Shown: piece after piece, positions 7,490 through 16,323 of the stretch
Position numbering within the stretch: position 1 is the stretch's first letter
Layout: the number at the start of each line of letters is the position of its first letter
Source of the DNA: Blastopirellula sp.
GTDB taxonomy: Bacteria; Planctomycetota; Planctomycetia; Pirellulales; Pirellulaceae
DNA length: 44,634 bases
Direction: 5' to 3'
Assembly: GCA_002701545.1 (NCBI GenBank)
Contig: NZVR01000138.1
Span: 41,288-85,921 of the forward strand
The notes under the pieces: generated by a model
What the model was told of the DNA's origin: nothing
The model's input: the letters and a program-made list of their open reading frames with translations, nothing else
Databases searched by the model: none
Translations under genes and position numbers: made by a program

Positions 7490-9373
7490 CTAGATTGGTT
7501 CACCATTCCACCGGGTAAACGCTTCCATCGCGTAATATTCCGGAAGACCGATCTGATTGAATCGGTCCGCAGTACCCTTGTTGCGGTCTTCCGCACGTTT
7601 CCAGAATTCTCGCTGATCCGTTCCGGGAAACAGCGCTTCATCCTTTTGGCTCTCGTGCATAAAGATCGCCTTCTTTTTGAGCTCCATATCGCTGGGACTC
7701 AAGGGAACCGAAATCTCGATTTCGTGCAGTTCGTACTCTTGCCAGGCACCCCGGTAAAGTAACGCTTCGGGACGGCTACCATGTTCCGCCTCGATCTGAG
7801 CCAACGCTTGGAAAATCGCTTCCGCACACAGACGATGCGTCCCATGCGGATCCGACAAGTCGCCTGCAATGTAAACTTGTTGCGGATCCACGCGTTCAAT
7901 TAACTCGCGAATAATCTGTACATCTTCCTCGCTGATTGGTCGCTTGGCGACCAGCCCGGTGCGGTAGAACGGCAGGTCCAAAAAGTGCAAATGCTCTTCA
8001 AGACAACCGACCTTGATGGCGGCAGCCTTGGCCTCACTCCAGCGAATCAGGCCCTTGATTTGCATCACCGCATCAATATCAACCTGTCCAGGCTGCTTGG
8101 TGGCTAACGCTTCGTTGACTTCGCTTTCCAACTGCCGCGAACGATCGTGCTCGATGTCAAACAGGCGATTGTATTCCGTAACCATGTCAGCAATTCGCTG
8201 CGCGTCGTGGTCAAAAACGGCAATGTTCCCACTGGTCATGTACGCCACATGCATTTCATGACCGTCTTCAACTAAACGAATCAAAGTACCGCCCATGCTG
8301 ATCACATCGTCGTCCGGGTGTGGACTGAAGCAAATAGCCCGCTTCGACTCCTTGCCGGCCGGATGGTATTCAATCGTGTCCGACATCCAACGAAATACAC
8401 GGTGGGCGATTCTGGAAGCCGGACCGTAGTGTCGGATCAACTGATGCAAGTTGTGGTTGCGAAAATCGTTGTCGTCCAGTTTCAGGAGTGCCTTGCCGGT
8501 CTGCTCGCATAGCCACAGCAGCGCCCGCTTAATCAAGGCATCATTCCATTCGACGTTGCCGTTGACCCACGGTGTGGCATACCCGGTCAGCTGGCTACCG
8601 GCAGCCGAGTCGACCATGATTGCCGCATCGGCATGATCTTGCAAAAAACTCGCAGGAACGCGGTCGGTCATCGGACCTTCACAGGTCTCACGAATGATTG
8701 ACGCCTTATGATCCCCGAGTGCCAGCAGAAGAATCTTGCGAGCCTCCAGGATGGAGGCCAGCCCCATGGTAATCGCCTGCGTCGGCACATTTTCTTCGCC
8801 AAAGAAATTGCTGGCGGCCGCCAAACGTGTCACCGGGTCTAACGTACACAACTGCGTGCGGCCATTACGAATGCTAAACGGCTCGTTAAAACCGATGTGC
8901 CCGTTCCCTCCAATACCCAGCAGCATCAAATCGATACCACCTGCGGCACGAATCCGCTCGTCGTATTGACGACAATAATCGTCCACTTTGTCAGTTGAGA
9001 CCATACCATCCGGAATGTTGATTTGCTCTTCCGGGACATTCACGTGGTCGAAAAAATGCTCGCGCATCCACCGGTGATAACTCTGCATCTGATCGGGAGC
9101 CAAACCGTAATACTCGTCCAGATTGAACGTGGTCACGCGCGAACAATCAAGTTCCCCGTCCTGGTGCAGCCGAATCAATTCGCGGTACACACCTACGGGC
9201 GTCGAGCCAGTCGGCAACCCAATCACCGCGTTACGACCCAGCGCATTGCGGTCGCGAATCACGCTGGCAACTTGCAAAGCCACATGCCGCGCCAAATCGT
9301 CCGCTGTTTCAAAAACGTAACATGGCAACTTGGTGCCAGAGCATGTTGAGGGTGTCGTTGCAGGGGCAAGCAT
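7490..9373 (-). CDS. nagB: Glucosamine-6-phosphate deaminase fused to a PIG-L type deacetylase domain
   Basis: A 627-residue two-domain cytoplasmic protein. Residues about 15-270 are NagB, which converts glucosamine-6-phosphate to fructose-6-phosphate and ammonia: GLPTGSTPVGVYRELI, TFNLDEYYGL with the catalytic aspartate, and LGIGGNGHIGFNEP. Residues about 360-600 are a PIG-L/LmbE de-N-acetylase: FSPHPDDDVISMGGTL, the PHPDD zinc and base motif, and later SDPHGTHRLCAEAI for the third ligand. Joining both suggests one protein could deacetylate an N-acetyl sugar phosphate and then deaminate it, although long NagB forms like this occur in other phyla and the second activity is not proven. ATG 9373 is the only plausible in-frame start; a strong AGGAGG near 9396-9401 lies unusually far upstream. 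Confidence 0.88.
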   Translation of the reverse strand: MLAPATTPSTCSGTKLPCYVFETADDLARHVALQVASVIRDRNALGRNAVIGLPTGSTPVGVYRELIRLHQDGELDCSRVTTFNLDEYYGLAPDQMQSYHRWMREHFFDHVNVPEEQINIPDGMVSTDKVDDYCRQYDERIRAAGGIDLMLLGIGGNGHIGFNEPFSIRNGRTQLCTLDPVTRLAAASNFFGEENVPTQAITMGLASILEARKILLLALGDHKASIIRETCEGPMTDRVPASFLQDHADAAIMVDSAAGSQLTGYATPWVNGNVEWNDALIKRALLWLCEQTGKALLKLDDNDFRNHNLHQLIRHYGPASRIAHRVFRWMSDTIEYHPAGKESKRAICFSPHPDDDVISMGGTLIRLVEDGHEMHVAYMTSGNIAVFDHDAQRIADMVTEYNRLFDIEHDRSRQLESEVNEALATKQPGQVDIDAVMQIKGLIRWSEAKAAAIKVGCLEEHLHFLDLPFYRTGLVAKRPISEEDVQIIRELIERVDPQQVYIAGDLSDPHGTHRLCAEAIFQALAQIEAEHGSRPEALLYRGAWQEYELHEIEISVPLSPSDMELKKKAIFMHESQKDEALFPGTDQREFWKRAEDRNKGTADRFNQIGLPEYYAMEAFTRWNGEPI

Positions 9374-9538
9374 TGGCGCATTCCATGAAAAAACTTGGGA
9401 ACCTCCTATTGTGACAAAGCCGAACCGTTTGTGTTACCCCTGAATCAAATCTCTCCGCCGCTTCCTGGCGGAAACTTGACCCTCCGGCCGGGCGAATGAT
9501 TCACATTGACCCTTGTCGCGCCACCCCATAGAATTCGG

Positions 9539-10594
9539 ATGGCATGGCGTAATCCCTTTCCAGAAAGCACTTTCGGTAATATGGCCCCACCTCCAGTACA
9601 TCGGGCCCCGGAGAGATCAACAGCGCCGCTTGACAGCGATTTCGACGGTCGAAATCGGCGGTCGATTCCAGCTTGGCTTGCCTCTGCGGTGCTCCACGCC
9701 ACCCTACTAATCCTATTCCTCCTCCTGTACCAGGTTTCCCCGCGCGGTGCCTCGCCCGAAACCAGTCGCACCGGCGGAATCGTTCTGGTGCGGACCGATC
9801 ACGACCACACTGTATTTTTGAGTGAGCCCACCACGGCGAGCTCACAAGCGGAAACAGCGTCAGCCAATGCAGCGCCAGCCATCCAGGCGGCACTCCCCGA
9901 GATCAATACCACACCTCTCGATCTTCCAGCGGCACTTCCCAGTCAAGAAAGCATCGGTGGTTCTCATGCCACCGAAATCCTGAAAGGCACCGATGCATTA
10001 CTGTCCGGTAGTGGCCCCGGAAAACAACTCAAAAACTATCAGGTCGAAACCAGTGTCTTTGGAGTGCAGGGAACGGGCAGCAAATTCATTTATGTGTTCG
10101 ACCGTTCCACAAGCATGGAAGGGTACGATGGTGTCCCCTTGGCGGCTGCGAAATCACAGTTGATTCGGAGCCTGAATGATCTCCAGTCAACCAATCAATT
10201 TCAAATTATTTTCTACAACGCCAACGCCGTTCCCTGGAATCCGAATCCCTCGCAACCGCCATCGATGATGTTTGGTGATGAAAGCACCAAAGCCGCGGCC
10301 ATCAAATTCATTCGGGGCATTGTCGGGCGTGGCAACACGCGTCACCTCCCCGCCTTGCAGCAGGCACTGCGCCTTGCGCCTGATGTCGTTTTCTTTTTGA
10401 CCGATGCCGAATACCCCCAAATGACGCGCGCCGAGTTAGACAAGATCAAGAAACTGAATCGGGGTACGAGCATCAACTCGATCGAGTTTGGTATCGGACC
10501 TCGCCGAACCGGCCGTAATTTCCTCACGCAATTGGCAAGTGAGAACAACGGCCATTACACCTACATTGACATTCACCGCTTACCAACCAACTGA
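9539..10594 (+). CDS. vWA-domain protein with a TonB-like membrane anchor
   Basis: A 351-residue protein. After a proline- and arginine-rich cytoplasmic head comes one helix, IPAWLASAVLHATLLILFLL (about residues 43-62). It carries S49-x3-H53, the same spacing as the essential Ser16/His20 pair of Escherichia coli TonB that couples to ExbB/ExbD. A low-complexity Ala/Thr/Ser linker of about 100 residues follows, as in periplasm-spanning TonB proteins, then a von Willebrand A domain: FDRSTS (D188-x-S-x-S192, metal site), NTRHLPAL and LTDAEYP, so the metal site looks intact. It heads the ExbB/ExbD operon. The start is uncertain: TTG 9506, ATG 9539 and ATG 9581 are in frame and none has a strong ribosome site; I took 9539. 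Confidence 0.78.
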   Translation: MAWRNPFPESTFGNMAPPPVHRAPERSTAPLDSDFDGRNRRSIPAWLASAVLHATLLILFLLLYQVSPRGASPETSRTGGIVLVRTDHDHTVFLSEPTTASSQAETASANAAPAIQAALPEINTTPLDLPAALPSQESIGGSHATEILKGTDALLSGSGPGKQLKNYQVETSVFGVQGTGSKFIYVFDRSTSMEGYDGVPLAAAKSQLIRSLNDLQSTNQFQIIFYNANAVPWNPNPSQPPSMMFGDESTKAAAIKFIRGIVGRGNTRHLPALQQALRLAPDVVFFLTDAEYPQMTRAELDKIKKLNRGTSINSIEFGIGPRRTGRNFLTQLASENNGHYTYIDIHRLPTN

Positions 10595-10610
10595 TTCAAC
10601 TGCTTGACAG

Positions 10611-11672
10611 ATGTTTGCACCGAAAGCTCACGCACCACGCGCTCCCCAGATGGCCACTCCGGTGGTGGCATGCTGTTGGGCGCTGCTCACTGTGCTCTCT
10701 GCCAACATCGCCTGCGCTGAAGATACGGTCGTCTACCGCAGTACCAATGCTCCGGGGAAGACAACCCAGAAGACGGGCGAAGTCATCGATTTCAATGGAC
10801 TCGAATTGCGTTTGCTGCAGACCAACGGACGTGAGACGGCCATTGCCACGGAACGCATTCTGCGCGTCAAAACACCCAAAACTCGCGCCCACTTGCAAGG
10901 GAATCAGCTGTATGCGGCGCACCAGTTTCAAGAAGCGTTACGCCATTACGCTCAGGCAATTCGAGAAGAACAACGGACTTGGGTCCGGCGCCAAATCCTC
11001 GTTCAGCAGATCTGGTGCGCACGCAATTTGGGCCAAATCGAAGTTGCCGGGGACCAGTTCACTCTCGTACTGCTGAAAAGCGATCCGCAAACACAGTACT
11101 TTGATGCCATCCCACTGGCCTGGTCGCCACAGGCCGTCTCGGGGGCGCGTGAACAACGTGTCCAGAAGTGGCTCGCAGCAGACCAACCGGCCTCCAAACT
11201 ATTGGGTGCCAGTTGGCTACTCTCCACCAACCAACAGGCAACCGCGGTGGCCACCCTGCGACAATTGGCGACCGCCAAGGACAAACGAATCGCACTGTTG
11301 GCAGAAGCCCAAACCTGGCGGACTCAGGTAATCACCGCACGTGAAACAGACGTCGCGCGTTGGCAGCAGGTGATCGCGGCAACACCTGCCGAACTCCAAG
11401 GTGGCCCACTGTACGTGTTAGCAAAAGCTCAACAACGTCTCGGACGATCGGATCAAGCAGCTCTGTCCTATTTGCGACTCCCCATCTTGTTCCCCAACAA
11501 TCGGCCTCTCGCGGCCAGCGCTCTTCTGGCTGCTGGCGATACACTCGCACCCAGTCATCCTGCCGACGCACGGCAGATGTATCAAGAACTGGTGCGCGAC
11601 TATGCGGAAACCTCCCAGGCCGCCAATGCAAAACAACAGCTCGCCAAATTGAAAGATGAGTCAAAGGAATGA
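10611..11672 (+). CDS. Secreted TPR-repeat protein of the ExbB/ExbD operon
   Basis: A 353-residue periplasmic protein. It has a signal peptide with a hydrophobic core around VVACCWALLTVLSANIACAE and probable cleavage after the ACA at about residue 36. A short beta-rich part follows (GEVIDFNGLELRLL), then helical repeats of TPR character such as GNQLYAAHQFQEALRHYAQA and a C-terminal ADARQMYQELVRDYAETSQA, like the repeats of Tol-Pal accessory protein CpoB/YbgF. It starts 16 bases after the vWA gene and its stop overlaps the ExbB start by four bases. No enzymatic motif is visible; a scaffold role for the proton-driven complex is inferred. Confidence 0.75.
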   Translation: MFAPKAHAPRAPQMATPVVACCWALLTVLSANIACAEDTVVYRSTNAPGKTTQKTGEVIDFNGLELRLLQTNGRETAIATERILRVKTPKTRAHLQGNQLYAAHQFQEALRHYAQAIREEQRTWVRRQILVQQIWCARNLGQIEVAGDQFTLVLLKSDPQTQYFDAIPLAWSPQAVSGAREQRVQKWLAADQPASKLLGASWLLSTNQQATAVATLRQLATAKDKRIALLAEAQTWRTQVITARETDVARWQQVIAATPAELQGGPLYVLAKAQQRLGRSDQAALSYLRLPILFPNNRPLAASALLAAGDTLAPSHPADARQMYQELVRDYAETSQAANAKQQLAKLKDESKE

Positions 11673-12454
11673 TGCACTACGTCAGACAACTTAGCAGCGG
11701 AGCGTGCTTCCTCTTGCTATCCACGATCGTTCATACTGTGTGGGCACAAGATGCCGCGCCTGCGGAGGCCAGCACAGGTGGGTCACCTGGATTTCTCGGG
11801 ATTATCTTTTCCGGGGGCATCATTGGCTTCATCATCGTGATGCTGCTGTTGGCGCTTTCGATCACCGCGGTCTATCTGGTGGTAGACAACATCCTGGCAC
11901 TCCGCCGCGGTGAAATTGTACCTGAGGGTCTCGCCGACAACGTACGTGAACAGCTCGGTCGAGGACAACTGCAGCCCGCCGAAGATCTGTGTCGCGAAGC
12001 ACCGGGCCCGTTAGCCTATGTGCTACTTCACGGACTCGCCGAAGTCGAGGGTGGATGGCCTGCAGTCGAAAAAGCCATCGAGGACGCCACCGCCGAACAG
12101 TCAGCTCGCTTGTTCCGCCGTATCGAATACTTGTCTGTGATCGGCAACATCGCCCCCATGGTCGGACTGCTCGGTACCGTCGTGGGCATGATCCTGGCGT
12201 TTCAGCAAGTAGCCAACACCCAGGGGTCAGCCGGTGCGGCCGATCTTGCCGAGGGCATTTATCAGGCTCTGGTGACCACCGTCGGTGGTTTAATTGTGGC
12301 CATCCCCTCATTGGGTGCCTTCGCGGTCTTTCGCAACCGCGTGGACGAATTAGTCGCTGAGGTTGCCTATCAGGCACAGCATGCCGTGGCACCGTTGAAA
12401 CGCCGCAGATCACGAACGGACACTCCACCTCCACCACCTCAAGTCAAAAAGTAA
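11669..12454 (+). CDS. ExbB/TolQ/MotA family proton-channel subunit
   Basis: A 261-residue inner-membrane protein of the MotA/TolQ/ExbB family, which uses the proton gradient to drive a partner such as TonB or TolA. An N-terminal signal-like segment ending AQDAAPAEA is followed by a first helix (GGIIGFIIVMLLLALSITAV), a cytoplasmic domain with RLFRRIEYLSVIGNIAPMVG, the family motif LLGTVVGMILAFQQV, and a last helix AEGIYQALVTTVGGLIVAIP with the conserved small and threonine residues. The tail is basic and proline-rich. The extra N-terminal signal segment is found in many ExbB forms outside Proteobacteria. It overlaps the TPR gene by ATGA and is 12 bases from exbD1. Confidence 0.9.
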   Translation: MMHYVRQLSSGACFLLLSTIVHTVWAQDAAPAEASTGGSPGFLGIIFSGGIIGFIIVMLLLALSITAVYLVVDNILALRRGEIVPEGLADNVREQLGRGQLQPAEDLCREAPGPLAYVLLHGLAEVEGGWPAVEKAIEDATAEQSARLFRRIEYLSVIGNIAPMVGLLGTVVGMILAFQQVANTQGSAGAADLAEGIYQALVTTVGGLIVAIPSLGAFAVFRNRVDELVAEVAYQAQHAVAPLKRRRSRTDTPPPPPQVKK

Positions 12455-12466
12455 AGGAGTACGCGC

Positions 12467-12895
12467 GTGCGGGTTCCCAGTAACCTGAGGTCCGGGGAAG
12501 TTGGCTTCAACATGACGCCAATGATCGACGTCGTGTTCTTGTTGATTATTTTCTTCCTGGTCTCCAGTCATCTGGCCAAACAAGAGACCCAGATGGAGCT
12601 ACCGCTACCAGATGCAGTCACCGGCGAAAGGCGAACGGACGAAGAAACACCTCGCCTGACGGTAAATGTCGCTGGCAATGGCCAGTTGTTGGTCGCTGGG
12701 CGCCCCGTCCCCGCCACCGATCTGCGCAACCGCCTGGAAGAGAAACGGCGGGAATCGGGACCCGATGTCGAAGTCGTCATCCGCAGCGACCGCGCCGTCC
12801 CTTACGGACAAGTGGAACCGATCATGCTGGACTGTGTCCGCGCAGGTATCTGGAATGTCACCTTTGCCGTTTATCGCCCTGAGGACGCTCGCTAG
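12467..12895 (+). CDS. ExbD/TolR family protein 1
   Basis: A 142-residue biopolymer transport subunit. The short cytoplasmic N-terminus leads into MTPMIDVVFLLIIFFLVSSH, the single helix with the proton-carrying aspartate of ExbD/TolR. The periplasmic domain (TPRLTVNVAGNGQLLVAG to VVIRSDRAVPYGQVEPIMLD and WNVTFAVYRPE) has the standard ExbD fold. GTG 12467 is the start, with AAAGGAG at 12453-12459 just after the ExbB stop. The stop TAG shares its last base with the GTG of the second exbD (12895). Confidence 0.9.
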   Translation: MRVPSNLRSGEVGFNMTPMIDVVFLLIIFFLVSSHLAKQETQMELPLPDAVTGERRTDEETPRLTVNVAGNGQLLVAGRPVPATDLRNRLEEKRRESGPDVEVVIRSDRAVPYGQVEPIMLDCVRAGIWNVTFAVYRPEDAR

Positions 12896-13350
12896 TGCGC
12901 AGACCATCCATTTACACTGACCGACGCGCCGGACTCGAGATCAAGATGACTCCGATGATTGACGTCGTGTTCTTGCTACTCGTCTTCTTCGTCTGGACAG
13001 CCAGCTTTCAAGTGATCGAACATATCTTGCCCAGCAGCCTGTCATCAGCAAGTGGCAACCAGGTGGCAGACCTCGAACGTGAGCCGTCGCCCGAAGAGGA
13101 CTTCGATCCCATTGTCGTACGAGTCACCTGGCTCAACGGTCAACCAACCTGGAAGTTCAACGATCTGCCCATCGAAAGTTTAGAACAGCTGCGCGACAAA
13201 ATGCAGCTACTGGCCAACATCCGCTCCGATGCGGCCGTGATCCTGCACCCCGATCAAGAGGTTCCACTGGGACACGTGATCGACGTGTTCGATATCGCCC
13301 GAGGGGCCGGCTTTGATAAAGTGCAATTCGCTGCATCGGAGCCTATCTGA
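12895..13350 (+). CDS. ExbD/TolR family protein 2
   Basis: A 151-residue second ExbD/TolR, with the helix KMTPMIDVVFLLLVFFVWTA again keeping the functional aspartate. Its periplasmic part is more diverged: an acidic insert (NQVADLEREPSPEEDFDPIV) and a WLNGQPTWKFND stretch come before the conserved VILHPDQEVPLGHVIDVFDI. It starts with GTG that overlaps the previous TAG by one base, and its TGA overlaps the next ATG by one base. Two different ExbD copies suggest a heteromeric stator pair, which is inference. Confidence 0.88.
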   Translation: MRRPSIYTDRRAGLEIKMTPMIDVVFLLLVFFVWTASFQVIEHILPSSLSSASGNQVADLEREPSPEEDFDPIVVRVTWLNGQPTWKFNDLPIESLEQLRDKMQLLANIRSDAAVILHPDQEVPLGHVIDVFDIARGAGFDKVQFAASEPI

Positions 13351-15896
13351 TGTCCCATCGACGACTTACTTTCGTCTTCCTCTGTCTCATCGCGTGCCAC
13401 AACGACGTGGCAGTCGCCGATGGGACTGATCCGTCCACGGAGGTCCGGTTCCTTACCGGTTTACGGCAGCGACAGCTTTTCCGCTTGGCCGAGGATTTCT
13501 GTCTGCGGCAATTGACACAGGAACTGACCGCGACCAGCCGTGCTGAATTCACCATCGAGTTGATCCGCACCTACGCCCAGCACGCGATCTATTCCGCGCC
13601 AGCGGACCGTGCACCCTACTGGCAAAAGGCGCGCGACACTGCCGCTCAATTTCTGAGTGAACATGCAGAAAACCCTCGACGATTACTCGCCCAGGTCCAA
13701 GAAGCCTTGACCTTGTTGGCCCGCGGCGAACTGGCCCGACAAGAGGCCGAGATCGGACGCAACCCCGAAGAAGCACTGGCAACGGCCTTGGTGACGGTCC
13801 GCGAGGCAATCCGCATGCTGGAACGCCTGGACCGCGACATCACTGCACAAATCCCCCAAAGCGCGACCACGGCCCAAGCAGCAGGGGTACTGACGGTCGA
13901 TGAATTGATCGCTCTACGAAATAACGTGCGCTACCAACTTGCGCGCGGCTTTCGCAATCGCGCCCTTTGCTACCCCGCAGGAAGTCAGGACCGGATCGCT
14001 GCCCTGGCAGCTGCTACCGAAACACTGGACCGCATCCTCACGGAAGTGGGCGAAAATGATTCCTTGACGTGGGAAGTGCGTATTGATCGCATTGCCTGTG
14101 ACCGACTGCTGAACGAGGCGCCATTGGCATTCAAGCGGATTCGCGAATTGGAGTCATCCGACGCACCGTACGATGTTACCTATCGACTACGCGCCGAAGC
14201 GATCCGCTGCCTCATTGACTTACAACGGGTTGACGAACTTCCTCGTATCTTGCAGGTACCCAATGCCACAGCGCCGGCATCCGCAGAACTTGATTTCGCG
14301 CGCTTAGAAGGCTATTTGGCTCTCTGGCAAGCTGCCTCCGAAGCAAAAGATGAATCTACTGCAAACCAATGGCGCGACGCCGGTGCCGTAGCCACTGTGG
14401 AACGCATCGAAAAACTCCATGGTGCTTACTGGGGGCGGCGTGCCAATCAGCTACTCGTCAATCGACTTGGTACCGCACCCGCGTCGGGTAATCTCCAAAT
14501 CATGTCCCGCGCGGCAGATAACCTCTACCTCAAAAATCAACTCGACGACGCCATCACAGCTTATGAAGACGCGGCCGCCAACGCGTTGTCCAACAACGAC
14601 CTCGAAAGCGCTTTCACCTTACTCAGTAAAACCGTGCTGATCGAACAGAAACGTGGCGACACCCAAGCGATGATCAGCAAGATGCGCCGCCTCGCAACGC
14701 AACTGGCCCGCCACCCTCTGGCCAGCGGCAGACACCTGACTGCCATCAAGCTTTGTATCCCCTTGGCCCGCACCAATGCCGATCAACTCAAACTCTACGA
14801 GGAATTGCTGCGAGAACATATCGCCACCTGGCCCACACAACCTACCGCAGACACCGCGCGATTATGGCTGGGGCGCATGTGCATGGTCCGTCGGGAATGG
14901 CAGAAAGCCATTGCGATCTACACTGCTGTGGATCCCAGCGCCGTTGAGCTGGATCAAGCGATTCAACAAACGGATGCGTGCTACGCAAACCTGTTGCAAG
15001 ACCTCCAAAGCGCCGACCAGCCAATACAAGAAGAGGTGGCCAGTGCGCTGCGATACTTCGAGTCGCTGATCCTGACTGATAATCGCCTACCCCAACGATG
15101 GAGCAAGGCACAACGCACAGCTGCGTTAAGCGTGGCGAAAATGCATTTGAACTACAACAGCGCAGGGGCCGCGCGATGTGAAACCATTCTGCGTTCCGCC
15201 ATTGATGGCCTGCCTTCGCCTACGGATGACTGGCTGGCACAGGCCCAAGCTTGGCTTGTCGTTTCCCTCGCAACACAGCCCACCAAGCAAGCAGAAGCAC
15301 AAAACGAGCTACAGAAGATCGGTGGCACACGCCCGCAAGAGCTCTACAAAATGCTCATGGCACTCTCTGACCTCTCCGCTACCGCAACGCCCGCGATGCA
15401 GAAATCACTGGCAAATCTACGGCTCTCGGCCAGTCAGACCCTGGGCAACGCAGCAAGCTTGCCAGCCGCACAACAACAATCCATCCTGCTGGAACGCGCA
15501 GATGCACTGGACATCAACGGCCAGCACACCGAAGCAATCCAACTCCTCAGCCAGCTCGCCAAACGCTCACCCCGTGACGGACGCATTCAGGAACGCTACG
15601 GCGACGCGCTCATCGGCAGTAACGATCGAGCTACATTGCAGCAAGCGCTGGCGCAGAAACGAGACGCAGCCACACTGGAACAAGCACTCGCGCAATGGCG
15701 AAGCATCAGCCAGAAAAGCGCGCCGAAAAGTGCACGCTGGTTCAAGGCAAAATACCACATCGCGCTCGCCCTCTACCGCTTGAATGATCAACAACGGGCC
15801 GCGGATGTACTCGGAGTCTTGCAGCTAACAACCGATCTCGATGCTACCAGGTGGGGTGACCGCATTCGCGAATTGCTTAAGCGTTGCCAACCGTAG
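13350..15896 (+). CDS. Large TPR-repeat protein, possible lipoprotein, last gene of ExbB/ExbD operon
   Basis: An 848-residue exported protein. The N-terminus (MSHRRLTFVFLCLIACHND) is a short signal with a possible lipobox, LIAC, so it may be lipid-anchored at about C16. The rest is almost wholly alpha-helical with degenerate TPR-like units, for example DDAITAYEDAAANALSNNDL, EWQKAIAIYTAVDP, GQHTEAIQLLSQLAKRSPRD and YHIALALYRLNDQQRAADVL. No catalytic motif is seen. It begins by one-base overlap with exbD2 (TGATG) and so belongs to the same transcript. I expect it to be a long solenoid scaffold working with the vWA protein. A weak hairpin spans its stop (CCGT/ACGG) but has no T-tract. Confidence 0.78.
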   Translation: MSHRRLTFVFLCLIACHNDVAVADGTDPSTEVRFLTGLRQRQLFRLAEDFCLRQLTQELTATSRAEFTIELIRTYAQHAIYSAPADRAPYWQKARDTAAQFLSEHAENPRRLLAQVQEALTLLARGELARQEAEIGRNPEEALATALVTVREAIRMLERLDRDITAQIPQSATTAQAAGVLTVDELIALRNNVRYQLARGFRNRALCYPAGSQDRIAALAAATETLDRILTEVGENDSLTWEVRIDRIACDRLLNEAPLAFKRIRELESSDAPYDVTYRLRAEAIRCLIDLQRVDELPRILQVPNATAPASAELDFARLEGYLALWQAASEAKDESTANQWRDAGAVATVERIEKLHGAYWGRRANQLLVNRLGTAPASGNLQIMSRAADNLYLKNQLDDAITAYEDAAANALSNNDLESAFTLLSKTVLIEQKRGDTQAMISKMRRLATQLARHPLASGRHLTAIKLCIPLARTNADQLKLYEELLREHIATWPTQPTADTARLWLGRMCMVRREWQKAIAIYTAVDPSAVELDQAIQQTDACYANLLQDLQSADQPIQEEVASALRYFESLILTDNRLPQRWSKAQRTAALSVAKMHLNYNSAGAARCETILRSAIDGLPSPTDDWLAQAQAWLVVSLATQPTKQAEAQNELQKIGGTRPQELYKMLMALSDLSATATPAMQKSLANLRLSASQTLGNAASLPAAQQQSILLERADALDINGQHTEAIQLLSQLAKRSPRDGRIQERYGDALIGSNDRATLQQALAQKRDAATLEQALAQWRSISQKSAPKSARWFKAKYHIALALYRLNDQQRAADVLGVLQLTTDLDATRWGDRIRELLKRCQP

Positions 15897-15926
15897 AGAC
15901 GGCCAACGCCCAACGTCAAAATGGCA

Positions 15927-16013
15927 CTAACGTAACGGTTGTGCCGACGAGATTGCTGCAGCAAACGCCACGACAAAACCAACGGCAATCAACAGTGTAT
16001 TCACCCACAACAT
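15927..16013 (-). CDS. Possible 28-residue single-helix membrane peptide
   Basis: A very short minus-strand frame. ATG at 16013 is preceded by GGAG at a seven-base distance, and TAG ends it at 15927-15929. The product is one hydrophobic helix: NTLLIAVGFVVAFAAAISSA (residues 5-24) between a short start and the tail QPLR. It lies in the 427-base stretch between the large TPR gene and the secreted-protein pair, downstream of their terminator, with a hairpin at 16077-16106 upstream. I do not recognise it. The coding case rests only on the ribosome site and the helix, so it could be chance. Confidence 0.35.
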   Translation of the reverse strand: MLWVNTLLIAVGFVVAFAAAISSAQPLR

Positions 16014-16076
16014 GACGTAACTCCCAAACGTGAATGTGCTTGACGTATTCAGAATGTAAGCAGGTCGCGTTCCAAA

Positions 16077-16106
16077 CCCAAGGTTGATTTGAGCAACACC
16101 CTTGGG
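16077..16106. repeat. Inverted repeat / hairpin in intergenic DNA
   Basis: CCCAAGG at 16077-16083 is mirrored by CCTTGGG at 16100-16106, with a further TTG/CAA pair inside and a loop of about seven bases. There is no T-run on either side, so it is not a classical terminator. It sits about 65 bases upstream of the possible micro-peptide and could belong to its leader. Apart from this hairpin, the micro-peptide and the terminator at 16256-16294, I see nothing in 15897-16323. Confidence 0.45.
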
Positions 16107-16255
16107 CTGCTGAGGTTACTTCGACAAGTGCCGACCGGCGTCAATGGAAGCCACACGGAAACCGTGGTCGTTTTGATCTCTCGGACTCAACTTGATCACA
16201 GTGCTAGCGTAGCAATCGTTATGATTTGGCAAACTTGAAGGGCAGGTACGATTGC

Positions 16256-16294
16256 AAAAAAAAACAGCCCGACCCGCAAGCGGATCGAGCTGTT
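16256..16294 (-). terminator. Rho-independent terminator of the secreted-protein pair
   Basis: Read on the minus strand, a 15-base stem (16294-16280 with 16277-16263, two G-U pairs, TT loop) is followed directly by a run of T (complement of the A-run 16256-16264). It lies about 30 bases after the stop of the gene at 16324-16674. Confidence 0.88.
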
Positions 16295-16323
16295 CGCTTC
16301 GATAGGTAACTGGTGGTGGCGGA

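Noticed and set aside
15178-15783. Plus-strand open frame of 201 codons in another phase of the large TPR gene
   Set aside because: It lies fully inside a strong coding frame and its basic, proline-rich product shows no motif.
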